Shown: positions 47,494 to 59,192 of the stretch, piece by piece | How positions within the stretch are numbered: position 1 is the first letter of the stretch | Layout of the letters: the number at the start of each line of letters is the position of its first letter | Assembly (NCBI RefSeq): GCF_041260155.1 | Contig: NC_091929.1 | Coordinates: forward strand, 31,981,962 to 32,045,961 | DNA length: 64,000 nt | Direction: 5' to 3' | From: Ptychodera flava | Taxonomy: Eukaryota > Hemichordata > Enteropneusta > Ptychoderidae | Notes under the pieces: model-generated | What the model was told of the DNA's origin: nothing | Databases searched by the model: none | The model's input: the letters and a program-made list of their open reading frames with translations, nothing else | Made by a program: the position numbers and the translations under genes

Positions 47494-48402
47494 CCACAGT
47501 CGCTCGAGAGCTATTCAGCTCTGGGACTATTCGCCCCATAGACGAGTATACAGAAGCGAGAAATACCCCAAGTCAGGAAATGAAATGGCTATTTCGTACA
47601 GGGATTGTGCCACCATGTCATCTTCGACGTTCGATTTTACCGTGAAAAGTACAAGTTCATCTATCATGTAACCGTCGACCGTTCCCTATCATTCTCAAAA
47701 TTCAGACCTGGTACTTGATTTGCTTCACAAACGCTCGTTTCGTGTGATTTTCGGCCGAATTCGACGGACACGTCGCTAAACATAAGCGTGAGCACATTCC
47801 GGTCACCTTACAGTGGACATTGGGCACCTCCACTTTACTGACGTTAGCGCCGCGTACCCATGAGGGGTGACTGGAAGGTTGTTCATGCCTTATGTTTTGG
47901 CGACGTGTCTTCTGAACTGGGCCGAAAATCACACGAAAATTCATACCTGATACTTCATCTGCTTACAAAATGCTCATTCCTGTGATTTTCGGCTGAGTTC
48001 GAGAGACACCTGGCCAAACCATAAGCGTGAGCAACATTCCAGTCATCCCTCATGGGTAGGCGGCGCCAACGTCAGTAAAGTGGAGGTACCCAAGAGGTGA
48101 CCGGAATGTTGCTCACCCCCAGGTTTTGGCGAGGTTTCCGTCGAATTCGGCCGAAAATTACACGAAACAAGCGTTTTTGAATCAGATAAAGTATCAGGTA
48201 TGAATTTTTAGAATGATAGGGAACGATCGACGGTTGCATGATAGATGAACTTGCTAATTTCCACAGTGAAATCGGACACGGAATGTTACATGGCGCGGTT
48301 TTTATAGCCATTCTGTTTCCTGACTTGGGGTATTTCTCGCTTCTGTATACTCGTCTATGGGGCGAATAGTCCCAGAGCTGAATAGCTCTCGAGCGACTGT
48401 GG
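47494..48402. mobile_element. 909-bp inverted-repeat element in copy B
   Basis: Long inverted ends (CCACAGTCGCTCGAGAGC and its complement) extend over about 90 bp. The target duplication is TTTGA (47,489-47,493; 48,403-48,407). Copy A reads GAGTTTGACGATATCG without it (16,484-16,500). The interior also contains inverted pieces (CACGAAA/TTTCGTG, the CGTCAGTAAAGTGGAGGT segment), so it is a nested foldback. No protein assigned. Confidence 0.8.
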
Positions 48403-48895
48403 TTTGACGATATCGTCTCCTACACCCTGTACTAAGAGTCATTTATTATATATCAACCGTAATCTCTTGTTCTATTCCCCAAAATAGGTTGAAAGCATAC
48501 ATAGTTTCTTTACAAAGTGACTTTGTACATGTAGAATGCATTGTTATTGATAACGTTTGAACAGAATTCACTCGTTAATAGTCTTCACATGCATAGGCTG
48601 AGATGACATCTCATTACCCTTTAGAGAGTAGAAAAAGTTACTGTAGTCGCCATTAAGACAACATTTGTGAAAAAATCATCAAAACTTACAGGCTGTATTC
48701 ATAGGCAACCTGGAAACGGGACGGGAGACGTGACATGCGGATTATAAAATTTCATACTTACAATCATTTGCCAAATCTCGCTCAACTAACCATCTGGTGT
48801 CTCTATGAATACCGTTTTTGTAATCAAAATGCAAAATTGGTTCCTTCTTCCCTTTAATAAATAAAGCCGTTGATATTTTGAAAACAGTGAGTGTA
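48403..48895. repeat. Right end of segmental duplication, copy B
   Basis: Contains the empty site for the L1-type insertion (48,624-48,646) and then matches 22,807-23,055. Confidence 0.75.
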
Positions 48896-50300
48896 TATAC
48901 GGGCAACTATGGAAGTTTTCACTGTAAGTTTGTTAATGCTTAATGTAGAACTCGGTAATCAGGTTGTTTGATTTGTATCTTCAGTGTGTTACCCATGGTA
49001 TAAATAAGATCTATAAACTGATATTTTTGTAAAGTGAATCAAAAATGTACAAGTATTTACATATCTTTATTTAGTTTCTTGAATATAGTCTGTGCGATAG
49101 AACAGCATCTTGTTACTGGGTGTGAAAAACCAAGCAAACAAACATTGCACCGAAATTTGGTAAACAAAAAAATATATCTCGAAAAAGGAAAGTGAAAAAA
49201 AAAGGTTGCCAGCATATGCCCTGTAGAAAAAAAAATTCATGGTGAAGCAGGTGGGAAAAAAATAATGGCTCTCCACCAATCTTCCAAGCTCCCCCCCCCC
49301 CGGGATATCAAATGGTCCACCCGTAATCCTAACCACAGATCGCAGTTTTAAAAACTCGCATGTTGCATGTCGTGACCGGTCTTCCATAGTCAACACATTC
49401 TCTGTTTGGTATTAATTGCTGAGAATGCCTAAACAAACACACAGGCACTTTCTCACATCCATGTGCATCAACCAGATCACATGGCCCAGGAACTGTTCAT
49501 GCCTATTAGTTCCATGTGTCAAGGAAACATTAATTTTGTGTTTATATAGGAGTACAAAGATTACAGTGGGTCGCTTACATTTATTTACAATATTTAGGAT
49601 TTGTGAAACATCTCACCCACAATCATTACAGCATTCTATAGCAGGGACTTGAAACCAAAACGTCACAGCTCAAATTTGCAAGACTAAATAGGCAGCTGTC
49701 AAACCGTACTGCACAGTAGAAGTCACACAGGGTCACCTTTAATAGGACACAAGTGGAACAGCATACACAATCTAGCTTTTGAATAATAACTCATATTTAT
49801 GGGTGAGGATTGGCAATATGACCTGAGTGTGACTTTACCCCAAGAGGAGCTGTAACTTTGGGTTGATTTTGTTGTGGTTTTGTTTGGTGTATCTACTGCA
49901 GTTTCTTGTTCTACTCCCTGAAGCCCTGTGAGAAGTGTAGCACAGCCATATGTGTACAGTCAGCATAATTATTGTTCAAAATTGAATTCAAATCCGGACT
50001 ACAATAAATTTGTCTTCAACCACAATAATTACGATCAATATACATATACAGAGTACTTTTCCAAACAGAATATTTTTTATTCTAACATGCTTTGCTGCTT
50101 GGGGGATAGAACAAGAAACAAAGATATAAAGGGAAATATTTGTTCAGTTTATATTATTGCTTGTTCTACTCCCTATACAGCATGTTGAACTGTCCAGTGT
50201 TTAGCTTGCCAGCACAGCCTGTCTGTGTACTGTGCATTCGTATCATTAACAATCACTTTCAGGCTGGACTCTAATACAATTATAATCCAACACACACACA
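48896..50300. other. Non-coding stretch with repeat fragments
   Basis: Holds a MITE fragment (about 49,250-49,325, related to 958-1,165), the right end of the telomere-like foldback (49,330-49,388) and, at 50,160-50,215, a piece related to the 3.2-kb unit (30,015-30,085). No gene recognised. Confidence 0.5.
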
Positions 50301-50304
50301 CACA

Positions 50305-50305
50305 C

Positions 50306-50398
<93 letters not shown>
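50305..50398. repeat. TA microsatellite
   Basis: CA repeats followed by about 90 bp of (TA)n. Confidence 0.9.
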
Positions 50399-50399
<1 letters not shown>

Positions 50400-50400
<1 letters not shown>

Positions 50401-50506
50401 CTGAATACATGGTTGTATATGCCCTAGAACAGGTGACAATTTGCCTGACACCAGGATGGCAAATTTTTCGTCCTGCTGCAAGGGCACATAAACCAATGTA
50501 TTCAGG
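50400..50506. mobile_element. 107-bp inverted-repeat element
   Basis: CCTGAATACATGGTT on the left and AACCAATGTATTCAGG on the right, with TATATGCCCT/AGGGCACATA extending the stem. Sits directly at the end of the TA run. Confidence 0.6.
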
Positions 50507-50907
50507 CAATAATATTTTTATTACATGCTTCTTCAGAAATAATTAAGTTACATGCAGGGCATTTTTAAACAATTTTGCCACTATAGACCAGCACGAAACA
50601 GATTTCAACGAAAGTCAAAATAGCAGCGAGCATGGATATTTTACATCTAGCATTAAGCGTCTACTTTGAAGTTGAAAAGGTCGAAGGGCTTCACTGGACC
50701 AAGTAACCATAGAAACCAATCAGTACATTGTTCACAGGCCTGCTAACTCCCTGGATGTCCCTATTTAAATCAAAGCACTGATTTGCACACATATCGAGAT
50801 ACACACACACACACACACACACAATATATATATATATATATAAACATATATGTGTGTATGTGTATATATGTATCTATGCATATATACACATATATCAATA
50901 TATATAT

Positions 50908-50954
<47 letters not shown>

Positions 50955-50956
<2 letters not shown>

Positions 50957-51745
50957 GGGCTCGAAATTAACTTTTTTCCCTGGTAGTCCACTTGGGCTAC
51001 CATTTTCTGAAGTTGGTAGCCCAGTGACAATGGCTGGTAGCCCATGCATATTTTAGTTTAGGGATATTTTTCATTAAGTTGACAGGAAAAAGCTATTTTT
51101 CAAGATTCTGCGCATGAAGTGAATTTTCTAGTTATTTGATGTGTATACTTGTACACCCAATACCCAAAGGAAACAGGTATAAAAGACAACAGTGATACTC
51201 AAAAGTTTCGTGACCTATTGACAACCAGTTTGCAAATTTTGATAGTCGTCATGACAACGACCACAACATTCTCAGCATGTGAGACCAGCATGTGAGAGAC
51301 CAGGTTTTTTTGTATATCCATGGTGAGACATACTGTAGCAGGGCTAAAATAGACCATGAGCTTTCTATACGGAGGAGGCATAATGTCCTTGATTGATACA
51401 TGATCAAAATGCAATGAAAATGCGTTCTCATTGGCCATCATTTCCCGTGCTAGTCATCCAAGTACATCAGTTGAGATTTTGAAACTTTGTTTCATAAAAG
51501 TTCCACCGCACGACCGTCTTTGTAATTTGTATAACAAAGTCATAGTCTAGCATTTCTGTGTCCAACTGCATTGACTGCATTTAGCTCATCCCAAAATGAC
51601 GGACCGGACAAGTCACGCCAAGTACTTGACTGAATTTCATGTCCCGAGCTTTTGTAGTCCGTCTGGGCTACCATTTCATGGATTTTGGTAGCCCCAGGAA
51701 AAAGTTGGTAGTCTGTGGACGCGGGACTACTGCTAATTTCGAGCC

Positions 51746-51748
<3 letters not shown>
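50955..51748. mobile_element. 794-bp hAT-like element in a microsatellite
   Basis: Perfect 15-bp inverted ends CAGGGCTCGAAATTA / TAATTTCGAGCCCTG. Both flanks are AC/TA repeats, so the target duplication cannot be read. Both arms hold GGTAGCCC-type motifs. Related in end sequence to the element at 40,844-42,409. Non-autonomous. Confidence 0.8.
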
Positions 51749-51833
<85 letters not shown>

Positions 51834-52300
51834 CCCTGTATATATATAATTAGAGGTTATTACCCAATATCGCCTGTTCCTGTGTCGTATCAGCATGAGT
51901 GTCATTTGTGCTGCGTCAGACATGACACTTCATATACCCATGCCCACAATTTTAGGGAATTTTTACCAATAGAACAAAAAACCTTAAATTTTGAGGCTTT
52001 ACTTTATTACGCCTCGTGCATAAATATCAAAATGTTTGTGTGAACAGGCTTCATTCATAAAGTATACGACGAAGATGTCAACATCACGCGCGACATAGCT
52101 GCAAGTCGTCCATATCTCAATGAAACCCAAGAAGAAAGACACCGGGATACAAAATTTCGTGTAACTATTACGTGACAAATAAAGAATGAATGAATGAATG
52201 AATGAATGAATGAATGAAATCGTCATACAAAAGGGACATTTTAAGGTGCAATATGCCATTACAACTGTAACTGATCAAAACGTGCTCAGCTAAAAATCTA
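51749..52300. other. TA microsatellite and non-coding stretch
   Basis: (TA)n at 51,749-51,830, a short GAAT repeat at 52,186-52,218, and no recognised gene. Confidence 0.5.
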
Positions 52301-52309
52301 TCCAGATTT

Positions 52310-52770
52310 CGATCGTCGTACGGCACGGAGCTCGCGCGGAGAGGACGCCATTTTGTTAGTTTACCCTTAGAGTTGCCATATCAACAGTTGTCGCGCGCGC
52401 GACATCGCTGTCACGCCACGCGCTCACTACCTGTTCGGGGGAGACCGTGCACAGTGCCGGCGCCGTGCGAACGGCAGAATTTTTGCTAGAACTTGACCAA
52501 AAAAAATACCATGGGAAAACATTTCAAGAGTCAACATGATATTTCCGTATTTTGCAACCAGAAATACCCGTGTTCCTCGAAGCCCTTCAATTTTTTACGT
52601 CGGCGATATCGCTTCGCAGGCGGGGAGTGGCAGCCATTTTGTTGTTTACGTTGTTTACCAACAAACTGCTAATGTAGTTCGGGAAAACTCTAAAACTGAT
52701 GACGTTCATCGTGCATATTTCGACGTTTACCGTGAAATATCGCGGCTGATATTTTACGGTGAACGTTACT
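52310..52770. promoter_or_regulatory. CpG-rich stretch, possible promoter
   Basis: Unlike its surroundings it is rich in CpG (GCGCGCGCGAC, GGCGCCGTGCG) and holds two GCCATTTTG sites (YY1-like; about 52,348 and 52,634). No exon with clear splice sites was found next to it. The evidence is base composition only. Confidence 0.25.
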
Positions 52771-52800
52771 AGGGTGTAGCAATATGGGTATGGGTATATG

Positions 52801-52920
52801 TAGCTGCAGTACAGTAGCTCGAGGTTTGCCTGGGTATTTGGGTCGGACGGCAAAACCTGGTTTTGCCGTCCGACCCAAGTACCCAGGCAAAACCTCGAGC
52901 TACTTACTGTACTGCAGCTA
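52801..52920. mobile_element. 120-bp palindromic element with 9-bp target duplication
   Basis: Arms of about 57 bp start TAGCTGCAGTAC. Flanks are GGGTATATG on both sides (52,792-52,800; 52,921-52,929). The TAGCTG end and 9-bp duplication match the element at 55,047-55,195. Nine base pairs suggests a Mutator-type transposase in trans. Confidence 0.75.
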
Positions 52921-52934
52921 GGGTATATGATAAA

Positions 52935-53060
52935 ATATAATAACAAAATTACTTCAAGTAGGCTACAAAGTAATGGTATCGGTTAAGCTTACTTAAGTTT
53001 CATGCATCCTGTAATCATCAGATAGGTGAAGTGAAAGTAATAGCAGCTCAACACTCTTAT
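52935..53060 (-). repeat. Terminal repeat of a Penelope-like element with degenerate hammerhead motif
   Basis: This is an inverted copy of 54,645-54,765. On the minus strand it has CTGATGA (about 53,010-53,020), GAAAC, the self-pairing ACTTAAGT and the GTA triplet, in hammerhead order, but stem I is disrupted by about 8 extra bases and stem II is weak. It lies downstream of the GIY-YIG remnant on the same strand, where a Penelope terminal repeat would be expected. Confidence 0.5.
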
Positions 53061-53237
53061 ATCTATATGGTCGGGACGTACCATTCTATTTATAGGTGGT
53101 GTTTAAATTTGATAGATAATATTTTTTTTGTGGGCAACATTTTGAAACCAACTCCGAGCATTTGTTTAACAGCGTAGATTTGTCAGCATTGATAATGTGC
53201 AGTTTTTCTGATATACAAAGATTACATTGCTTGCTTA

Positions 53238-54250
53238 GGGACCGTTCAGTTTTTACGGCCGGGGGGGGGGGGGCGGCAAAATCCAGGGGGGGGGTCATCG
53301 TAATTTTGGAATCCGCAAAGGGGGGGCGTCATCGCTTTTTCACTGGTAGGAAAGGGGGGGGGGTCACCACATTTTCAAAAACATAAGACCAACAATAAAG
53401 TTTACTTTATACCATGGCCATGATCGACCCTCTTTACCAGCGGGCCGCCTTCGGCGGCCCACTACAATAAATATACATTATGTATTACCCATGACCCTGT
53501 TAACGGGCAGACGCCTTTGGCGGCCCACTCAAATTAGGTTTACTTCATGCAATGGCCATGATTGACCCTCTTTACCGGCGGGCCGCCTGTGGCGGCCCAC
53601 TACAATAATACCCCACGGCAATCTTACCATAAAATTCCCAATTGAAGCCGCGGCTTCTATTAGAAACATTTTTGAGGGACCCCTGGGATCACGCACTGAA
53701 TAATGGTAATGGCTGCGCGCCTTCAGCGGCCCTGTCCAGTAAAGTCTACTTTATGCAATAGCCATGATCGACCCTCTTTACCGGCGTGCCACCTTTGGTG
53801 GCCCACTAGAATAAAGTTGACTTGGCCCGTGACTTGGCCCATGACCCTCTTAACCGGAGGGCTGCCTTTGGCGAACCACTCCAATAAAAGTTTACTTTAT
53901 ACAATGTCCATGGACATGAGTTGTCTATGGAAATGAAGTTAAAAATTGCCTTACAGTCATCCTAATTAACAGATGTTTCAATGGATGTGGCTGAGAAGTT
54001 TGTGCACTGGCATCTCTGCTACACGAATAAAGTGCGCCGCGTACCGGAGTTCAAATCCAAACCATGCGGGTAAATTTGACATATGGGTTTTGGTTATTTT
54101 TCAGGGGGGGGGGGTTCATCAATTTTTTTCGTCTGACAAAGGGGGGGGGTCATCTTTTTTTCACAAAAAATGCAGGGGGGTCTATATTTTTTTGAACACC
54201 GGCGACAAGATTTTGCCGCCCCCCCCCCAGCCGTAAAAACTGAACGCTCC
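53238..54250. mobile_element. ~1-kb PIF/Harbinger-like element with GC-rich hairpin minisatellite
   Basis: Inverted ends GGGACCGTTCAGTTTTTACG (53,238) and the complement of GGAGCGTTCAGTTTTTACGG (54,250), flanked by TTA. A 3-bp TTA target fits PIF/Harbinger elements; the assignment is tentative. The interior has runs of G and, at about 53,410-53,900, diverged units each containing GGGCCGCC...GGCGGCCC, a strong hairpin. A second copy, inverted, starts at 63,557. No transposase visible. Confidence 0.65.
53981..54067 (+). other. tRNA-like segment inside the Harbinger-like element
   Basis: TGGCTGAGAAG resembles an A box (class II Ser/Leu type) and GAGTTCAAATCC a B box; the ends ATGG/CCAT can pair as part of an acceptor stem. 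The copy near 63,729-63,819 (minus) has a slightly better GCATGG/CCATGC stem. It may be a captured tRNA gene or SINE head; not a functional tRNA that I can support. Confidence 0.4.
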
Positions 54251-54254
54251 TTAT

Positions 54255-54610
54255 GTTAGAGTAACTTGATGCTTTGTCAATAATTGACCACAAATGTCAA
54301 AGACCTGATTCTTTTGTTTCAAGGTCCAGATGTACTTGGACAGCTCAGTCGAGAGTTGATATCTTTTGTTACGGAACTATTGCATGCGATTAGCGAAGCG
54401 TGTCTTGAAGGTGTTATTAGTGAGTCCGATGTAGACCTTCTCTGTGTTGTCCCCCATTGATACCTTGGCCTTGTTAACCACACCTTTGACTTGACAGTTA
54501 CCCTTCAAGGGGCATGTACACTTGTCCCGGCAATTACAATCAGCTTGTCGATCTTGACGTTGGTCTTCAGTGATTACTCTCTTATTATGTGATTTGAGTA
54601 TAGTAGCCAT
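54255..54610 (-). pseudogene. GIY-YIG endonuclease region of a Penelope-like element
   Basis: Minus strand: CNCRDKCTCPLKGNCQVKG, a Cys-rich linker, then VYIGLTNNTFKTRF (the YIG half of the motif), then after an in-frame TAG about 54,380, FRNKRYQLSTELSKYIWTLK. This order is typical of the C-terminal endonuclease of Penelope-like retroelements, which cuts the target DNA. The RT is missing, and the stop replaces a residue expected to be Ser. The element is truncated and dead. Confidence 0.8.
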
Positions 54611-54644
54611 ATTTGAGTATACTGGCCATATTTTTCATACAACT

Positions 54645-54765
54645 GTAACATATATAAGAGTGTTGAGCTAGTATTACTTTCATCTGTCTGATGATTGCAG
54701 GATGCATGAAACTTAAGTAACAGATACCATTACTTTGTACTTGAAGTAATTTTGTTATATATATA
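54645..54765 (+). ncRNA. Hammerhead-like motif in the inverted Penelope terminal repeat
   Basis: Plus strand: stem I ATCTGT/ACAGAT perfect, CTGATGA, stem II TGCA-GGA-TGCA with a T-T mismatch next to the core, GAAA, stem III ACTT/AAGT and triplet GTA. Core order and bases are right, but the mismatched closing pair of stem II may abolish activity. Confidence 0.55.
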
Positions 54766-54769
54766 CACC

Positions 54770-54912
<143 letters not shown>

Positions 54913-55046
54913 TTTGTCGACGAATTGAATATTGTGTGTTTTATGTGTTTCAGCTTACTCAAGGGAGACAGAAAGAAACTGTACTTTATATATTGCACAG
55001 AAATGTTGAAAAAAATTATCAACAGCTAAAGCTTCTGCCCGTTAAT

Positions 55047-55195
55047 TAGCTGTGGGTCCACAGCTGTGGTGTTTTCAGACGGGATTCCTGCCTTTTACGG
55101 GCTGGTTTTGACTTGATTTTAACCCTGGGGTTAAAATCATAATGAATGAGTCATTCATGCTGTGTGAAAACACCACAGCTATGGACCCACAGCTA
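55047..55195. mobile_element. 149-bp inverted-repeat element with 9-bp target duplication
   Basis: Ends TAGCTGTGGGTCCA and complement; direct repeats CCCGTTAAT (55,038-55,046; 55,196-55,204). Related sequence at 30,485-30,540 and 36,805-36,860 reads straight through (TGCCCCTTTAATACCTACTTG), giving empty sites. Confidence 0.8.
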
Positions 55196-55359
55196 CCCGT
55201 TAATAGGCCTACTTGTTTGGGTTTTTTAACGAAAAATCATACGTATGATTTTTTTTGAGATAAAAGTCATGAAATAAGACAAAATGATTCTAGATTTTAT
55301 TTAGTTATTTCTAACCTTAGAACAATTGGATGACATTAAAATGTTATTAACGTCAGTGC

Positions 55360-55548
55360 TTCTGTGTACATTTATGTGGTCTGACACAGTAATTTATTAA
55401 TGTATAATTGAGAACCTCGTCCTTTCTTTTAAATGTTTTACACACACACTCTGCATTTATGGGTTCTGATCTATGAATGGGTCAGCATGTGCCTTCTAAG
55501 ACAGAACTTCTTTATGAATGTTTTACCACACTCTTCACATTCATGCTG
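55360..55548 (-). pseudogene. Decayed zinc-finger repeats downstream of gene C
   Basis: Remnants of fingers (CEECGKTFIKK and others) after the conserved stop HMLIHSCV, parallel to copies A and B. Confidence 0.65.
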
Positions 55549-58091
55549 TCAGACACAAGAATGGATCAACATATGGCTGTTAAGAGTGCCCTTCTGCGTG
55601 AATGTTTTACCACACTCTTTACATTCATGTGGTCTGACACCAGAATGGATTAACATATGGTTGAGTACCTTGTCCTTCCTTTTAAATGTTTTACCACACT
55701 CTCCGCATTTATGAGGTTTGATCTCTGAATGAGTCAGCAAGTGCCTTTTAAGATTGTACTTCTGAGTGAATGTTTTACCACACTCTGCACATTCATGTGG
55801 TCTGACACCAGAATGGATCAACATATGCTTTCTAAGACTGTACTTCTGTATGAATGTTTCACCACACTCTGTACATTCATGTGGTCTTATACCGGAATGG
55901 ACTAACATATGTCTTGTAAAATTGCACCTTAGTGTGAATGTTTGACCACAATGTGTACATTCATGCTGTCCGGTGCCATTATGGGTCAACATATGGCTTT
56001 TAAGACTGCCCTTCTCTGTGAATGTTTTACCACACACTTTACATTCATGTGGTATGACACCAGAATGGATCAACATATGTATTTTAAGACTGTGCTTGCG
56101 TGTGAATGTTTTACCACACTCTTTACATTCATGTGGTCTGACACCAGAATGGATTAACATATGGTTGAGTACCTTGTCCTTCCTTTTAAATGTTTTACCA
56201 CACTCTCCGCATTTATGAGGTTTGATCTCTGAATGAGTCAGCAAGTGCCTTTTAAGATTGTACTTCTCTGTGAATGTTTTACCACACTCTGCACATTCAT
56301 GTGGTCTGACACCAGAATGGATTAACATATGGTTGAGTACCTGGTCCTTCCTTTTAAATGTTTCACCACACTCTCCGCATTTATGAGGTTTGATCTCTGA
56401 ATGAGTCAGCAAGTGCATTTTAAGATTGCACTTCTCTGTGAATGTTTTACCACACTCTGCACATTCATGTGGTCTGACACCAGAATGGATTAACATATGG
56501 TTGAGTACCTGGTCCTTCCTTTTAAATGTTTCACCACACTCTCCGCATTTATGAGGTTTGATCTCTGAATGAGTCAGCAAGTGCATTTTAAGATTGCACT
56601 TCTCTGTGAATGTTTTACCACACTCTGCACATTCATGTGGTCTGACACCAGAATGAATCAACATATGTATTTTAAGACTGTACTTCTGTGTGAATGTTTT
56701 ACCACACTCTGCACATTCATGTGGTCTGACACCAGAATGGATCAACATATGTCTTTTAAGACTGCCCCTTTCTGTGAATGTTTGACCACACTTTGTACAT
56801 TCATGTGGTCTGGCACCGGTATGGGTCAACATATGGCTGTTCAGAGTGCCCTTCTGTTTGAATGTTTTACCACACTCTGCACATTCATGTGGTCTGACAC
56901 CAGAATGAATTAACATATGACTTCTAAGATTACACTTGTCTGTGAATGTTTGACCACACTTTGTACATTCATGTGGTCTGGCACCGGTATGGGTCATATA
57001 TGGCTGTTCAGAGTGCCCTTCCATGTGAATGTTTTACCACACTCTCTACATTCATGTGGTCTGGCACGAATGGATTAACATATGACTTGTAAGACTGCCC
57101 TTTTGTGCGAACTTTTGACCACACTTTGTACATGCATACTGTCTTGTACCGGTATGGGTCAACATATGGCTGTTCAGAGTGCCCTTCTGTTTGAATGTTT
57201 TACCACACTCTGCACATTCATGCGGTCTGGCACCGGTATGGGTCAACATATGGCTGTTAAGATTGCTCCTTCCGTGCAAATGTCTTACCACACTCTGAAC
57301 ATTCATGTGGTCTGACACCAGAATGGATTAACATGTGTCGTTTAAGACTGCACTTTTGTGTGAATTTTCGACCACACTTTGTACATTCATGCTGATTGGT
57401 ACCAGTATGGGTCAACATGTGCCTTATAAGACAGCGCTTCCATGTGAATGTTTTACCACACTCTCTACATTGTGTGGTCTGACACCAGAATGGATCAACA
57501 TATGGTTCAGTACATGGTGCTTCCTTTTGAATGATTTACCACACTCTCCACATTGATGGGGTCTCATCTCCGAATGGCTCAGCATATGACTCTTAAGACC
57601 GCTCTTGTCTGTGAATGTTTTATCACACTCCTCGCATTTATATGGTCTGATATTTGAGTTGGTCAACTCATGTATCTCATGATTGTCATTCTGAATAAAT
57701 GTTTCACTGCACTCACTGTGTTGGAATGGTGTGAGATCAGAATGGATCACTGCAAGCCCCTTGAGATACATGTTGTCGCTGTAGGACTCAGCACTTTCTC
57801 CACATTCAATTTCTTGTGCCCTTGAGTTCAAGCTATGTGCTCCATCATTGCTGTTTTCCCCACAATTTTCACCACACTCAGTGCTGATTTCACCGTCATA
57901 GCTGTCCCCATTATGAGAATGGCACTGCATCAAATGGAAGGAATCTTTGTGTAATGTAGATCGGTGTTCAATATGATTGCCCTCATACCATGGAGTCAGG
58001 TCTTCGTTGCTGTTCTCTCGGTTGGACATGGAACTGTATTCCAATGTTATACAGCAGTTTTGCATAATGCTCTGTACAATTATTGATGCAT
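55549..58091 (-). pseudogene. Terminal exon of zinc-finger gene C (about 23 fingers, four indels)
   Basis: Acceptor at 58,091 (TTTCTACTAACAG), phase 1. The linker and the first two fingers (YKCEECDKTF, HQCGECGKSF) are intact, unlike A and B. Indels near 57,470 (-1), 57,268 (+1), 57,067 (-2) and 56,996 (-1) take the frame out and back twice, with stops in the shifted parts. From 57,024 a clean frame of 491 residues holds 17 fingers and ends at the stop shared with A. Same linkers as copy A. A 168-bp two-finger block is duplicated within it (56,262-56,429 and 56,430-56,597). Confidence 0.8.
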
Positions 58092-59192
58092 CTGTTAGTA
58101 GAAAGATGAATATAGAACAGTTCAGTAGGATAATTATAAGGCAGTAACAGGAAGGCTCCATAAAGCACTCTAAGGACAGAAAGATGTAGGCTTTTGATGT
58201 TACTACAAATGACTTCATGTAATATTGTACAAAACTGGATATTTTTCATGGATTTATTGGATTAGTTAAGAGCACAGCTGCTTAGCCATCATAGCAGTCT
58301 TTAATCCAAAAATTATAGGTCAAAGGGCACATACATAGCTACTGAACACACAAAAGACAGCACAGCACAGCATGACTATCAACAAAGTTCAGGTACAAAT
58401 GTAATAAAGTCAAAGTCATGAAGCTGTACAGTACAGTACAATATAAGCATATATGAAAGCATTGCTATTAAAACCATGGGTGATCCACAGAGATCCATGA
58501 AAAGTTAAACTGTGCAAAAGTCATGAACATGTCTGACAGTCACTTTGACATTGCACACCTAGCTGACCAACCACCCAAAGCTGTTTCTAGACTTTAATAA
58601 ATTACATAAATCAATTCTGGCATTCATACTTCATACAATGGTGGCAATCACATGCATTTCTGGGTACATTTTGCCTTAAACAGTTCTAAATACACAACAC
58701 CAACTTAAAAGAGTGCAAAGTCAGCAAATTTCTACAAGGGGCTGGTTATTATTAGCCTCGTCCTAAGCAAAAAGGTTAAAACTTAATGACAGCTTGAGCA
58801 AAATAAGTAGTGTGCCAACGCACACACAAATATTTGTATTTTCATTAACGCATGAAATTTAGGTAAGACAACAGTTCAGCTGTACTTTGTTAGGATTTAG
58901 CGAATCCTTTCTTAAGTAATTCATTTGACACCAGACATATTCACATTTACCCCAAAACACTGTTACAATCATAGTCAAGTTGCAGTAATATCTATGAATT
59001 ATGTAGATGCAGCAGATCATAGCATAACAAAATGTCAGCCATATTATAAGATTGGGTTGAAAAACAACATGATGTAGACATGTTTGCCATGTGGCACATT
59101 AGTGCCAGATCCACACTCACATACACACACACACACTCATACATACCATACCAAACAAAACTTGACATCTGCCCTGTGTAACAGAACCTTAC
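58092..59192. other. Intron 2 of gene C
   Basis: 1,101 bp, longer than in A (411 bp) and B (421 bp). I see no element ends that explain the added sequence. Confidence 0.6.

Noticed and set aside
47702..47944. Minus-strand frame of 80 residues in the 909-bp element
   Set aside because: Composed of the inner inverted repeats of the element; no domain recognised.
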